Positions 13,119 to 14,589 of a stretch of DNA of 14,589 nucleotides are shown here, in pieces. Origin of the DNA: Helicobacteraceae bacterium (GTDB lineage: Bacteria > Campylobacterota > Campylobacteria > Campylobacterales > Sulfurimonadaceae); assembly GCA_027068615.1 (NCBI GenBank), contig JAMOQV010000262.1:1-14589 (forward strand). The letters are read 5' to 3'. The notes beneath the pieces were generated by a model. The model worked only from the letters and a program-made list of their open reading frames with translations. It had not been told where the DNA came from and ran no database searches. The first letter of the stretch is position 1, and every line of letters begins with the position of its first letter. Position numbers and translations under genes: made by a program.

Positions 13119-14453
13119 TTACAGTATATATCTTGATAAATCATCATTTTCAACAACATCATCTAGTTTTTCATGTACTAGTTTAGCTGTTACTATAAAC
13201 TCTTTATCTTTGTATTCATCAGCATCAAAACTGATATCTTCTAAGATTTTCTCAAGAACGGTATGAAGTCTTCTTGCTCCTATATCTTCGGTTATCTCAT
13301 TTGCTTTATGTGATAGTTTTGCTATAGCTTTTATCGCATCATCTTCAAAAACAAGTTTCATACCCTCAACACTTAAAAGTGCTTCATATTGTTTAAGTAG
13401 AGAGTTTTTTGTTTGAGTTAAGATTTTGTATAGAGTATCTTCAGTTAAAGACTCTAATTCAACTCTAAGTGGGAAACGACCTTGAAGCTCAGGGATTAAG
13501 TCACTAGGTTTACTAACATGAAATGCACCAGCTGCTATAAAAAGTATATGGTCAGTTTTTACAGTTCCATATTTTGTAGAAACACTACTACCCTCAACTA
13601 TAGGAAGTAAATCTCTTTGAACTCCCTCTTTTGATGGGTCATTTCTACCTGCTGATTTTTCACTTAAAGCGATTTTATCTATCTCATCTAAAAATATAAT
13701 TCCACCATCTTCAGCTCTTTTTCTTGCTTCTTCATTTATACTTGACATATCAAGAAGTTTTGAAGCTCCTTCAACTTTTAACATCTCACGAGCAACTTTT
13801 ACTGTTACTTCTTTTTTGTTATCTTCTTTATTTATTTGTGAAAAAACTTTAGAAAAGCTCTCTTGAACTTTTATAATCTCTGGTGGTAAGTTACTGTTTT
13901 CTTCAAACTCTACATGGATATTTGAATCAACTTCTATCTCTATAACCTTATCATCCATTTCACCAGCTTCTACTCTTTTTTCCATAGCTTCTAAAAGTCT
14001 TTGATAGTCATCTTGTTTTGCTTGACTAGCACCTTTTGGAAGAGGTGGTAAAAGTTTTTCAACTATCTTATTTAGTGCATAGTTCTCAATTTTTTCTTTG
14101 TTTTCTTCCTCTTTTTCAGCTTTTACGATGCTTATAGAGTTTACAACTAAGTCTCTTACCATAGACTCAACATCACGACCAACAAAACCAACTTCTGTAT
14201 ATTTACTAGCTTCTACCTTTATAAAAGGTACTTTCATCATCTTAGCAAGTCTTCTTGAAATCTCAGTTTTACCAACACCTGTTGAGCCTATCATAAGGAT
14301 ATTTTTAGGTGTTATTTCATCTTGAAGTTCTTTGCTTAGTTGCATCCTTCTATATCTTGTACGAAGTGCTAATGCGATAGTTTTTTTTGCATCTTTTTGA
14401 GCTATAACATATCTGTCTAAGTACTCAACTATCTCTTTTGGAGTTAAATTCAA
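13119..14453 (-). CDS. hslU: ATP-dependent protease ATPase subunit HslU (ClpY), TTG start
   Basis: The 444-residue AAA+ unfoldase feeds substrates into the HslV peptidase. Visible motifs: MNLTPKEIVEYLDRYVIAQ at the N-terminus, Walker A GSTGVGKT (56-63), pore loop G89-F-V-G92, the charged I domain (about 110-240), Walker B FLDEID (254-259), arginine finger in GRFP (Arg326), sensor 2 GARR (392-395), and the C-terminus RYIL, which should insert into HslV. The start is TTG at 14453-14451, two bases after the hslV stop, with AGAGGA inside the end of hslV. The family's VIGQ reads VIAQ here and the pore Tyr is Phe; both look tolerable. Confidence 0.97.
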   Translation of the reverse strand: MNLTPKEIVEYLDRYVIAQKDAKKTIALALRTRYRRMQLSKELQDEITPKNILMIGSTGVGKTEISRRLAKMMKVPFIKVEASKYTEVGFVGRDVESMVRDLVVNSISIVKAEKEEENKEKIENYALNKIVEKLLPPLPKGASQAKQDDYQRLLEAMEKRVEAGEMDDKVIEIEVDSNIHVEFEENSNLPPEIIKVQESFSKVFSQINKEDNKKEVTVKVAREMLKVEGASKLLDMSSINEEARKRAEDGGIIFLDEIDKIALSEKSAGRNDPSKEGVQRDLLPIVEGSSVSTKYGTVKTDHILFIAAGAFHVSKPSDLIPELQGRFPLRVELESLTEDTLYKILTQTKNSLLKQYEALLSVEGMKLVFEDDAIKAIAKLSHKANEITEDIGARRLHTVLEKILEDISFDADEYKDKEFIVTAKLVHEKLDDVVENDDLSRYIL

Positions 14454-14455
14454 TT

Positions 14456-14589
14456 TTAGTCCTCTAAAGTTAATGTTTTTATATTTTTATTTGTATAGAT
14501 ACACAAATCTCCAGCTATCATAAGAGACTCTTTTACAAGTTCTTCTTCATCTAGGTTTGAATGTTTTTTTAATGCTCTTGCTGCTGATA
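14456..14589 (-). CDS. hslV: ATP-dependent protease peptidase subunit HslV, C-terminal fragment
   Basis: The 3' end of hslV, whose start lies beyond the window. The visible frame reads SAARALKKHSNLDEEELVKE, then SLMIAGDLCIYTNKNIKTL, and ends LED with TAA at 14458-14456. These match the end of HslV, the threonine peptidase of the HslUV complex (typical AARAL and ES-x-I-A-x-x-ICIYTN). The catalytic Thr at the N-terminus is outside the window. The gene is directly followed by hslU, the usual order, and the two are surely co-transcribed. Confidence 0.9.
   Translation of the reverse strand, partial: SAARALKKHSNLDEEELVKESLMIAGDLCIYTNKNIKTLTLED

Overview
The window is AT-rich (roughly 30% GC by eye) and reads as chromosome of a motile Campylobacterota (Epsilonproteobacteria) species. 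The protein families point this way: a CosR/HsrA-type response regulator, an Alvin-type ferredoxin beside a Ppx/GppA phosphatase, hslV-hslU, nadA-nadC and flagellar flhB. From memory, the order gppA-fdx-regulator-folB resembles the Campylobacter jejuni Cj0353c-Cj0356c region. An Arcobacter-, Sulfurimonas- or Sulfurovum-like genus fits, but I cannot fix the genus.

Layout: 1-202 is the 3' end of a chemoreceptor gene. 218-1204 encodes a MidA/NDUFAF7-type methyltransferase. 1291-2507 holds four small genes: an acidic 67-residue protein, a 60-residue single-span membrane protein, an exported rhodanese whose start I move to a TTG at 2076, and a 122-residue helical protein. 2595-4838 is bamA. From 9709 down to 4861 everything lies on the minus strand: plsY, folB, an OmpR-type regulator, its histidine kinase, a 2[4Fe-4S] ferredoxin and a Ppx/GppA phosphatase. 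plsY and nadA diverge at about 9760. nadA and nadC (NAD synthesis) overlap by one base. After them comes an unusual tandem repeat, then flhB, a terminator, and minus-strand hslU with the 3' end of hslV.

Most of the window is ordinary housekeeping: outer-membrane assembly, phospholipid, folate and NAD synthesis, protein quality control and flagellar export. Two regions stand out. First, 11621-11971, between nadC and flhB, is a perfect tandem array. A 140-bp unit occurs twice and its first 71 bp a third time, and that third copy is the real flhB start. Every copy carries the flhB Shine-Dalgarno sequence, the ATG and the first nine codons. The two extra starts open 46-codon ORFs that chain head to tail through TAATG overlaps into flhB. 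Each 140-bp unit also has a terminator-like palindrome and a -10-like box. It could be a copy-number-variable expression switch, a recent neutral duplication, or an assembly error. Second, the CosR/HsrA-like regulator keeps a phosphorylatable Asp and lies next to a complete histidine kinase, unlike the orphan, atypical regulators known in Helicobacter and Campylobacter. Its promoter carries a 22-bp direct repeat that may be an operator.

I see no RNA genes, insertion sequences, CRISPR arrays or phage genes in the window.
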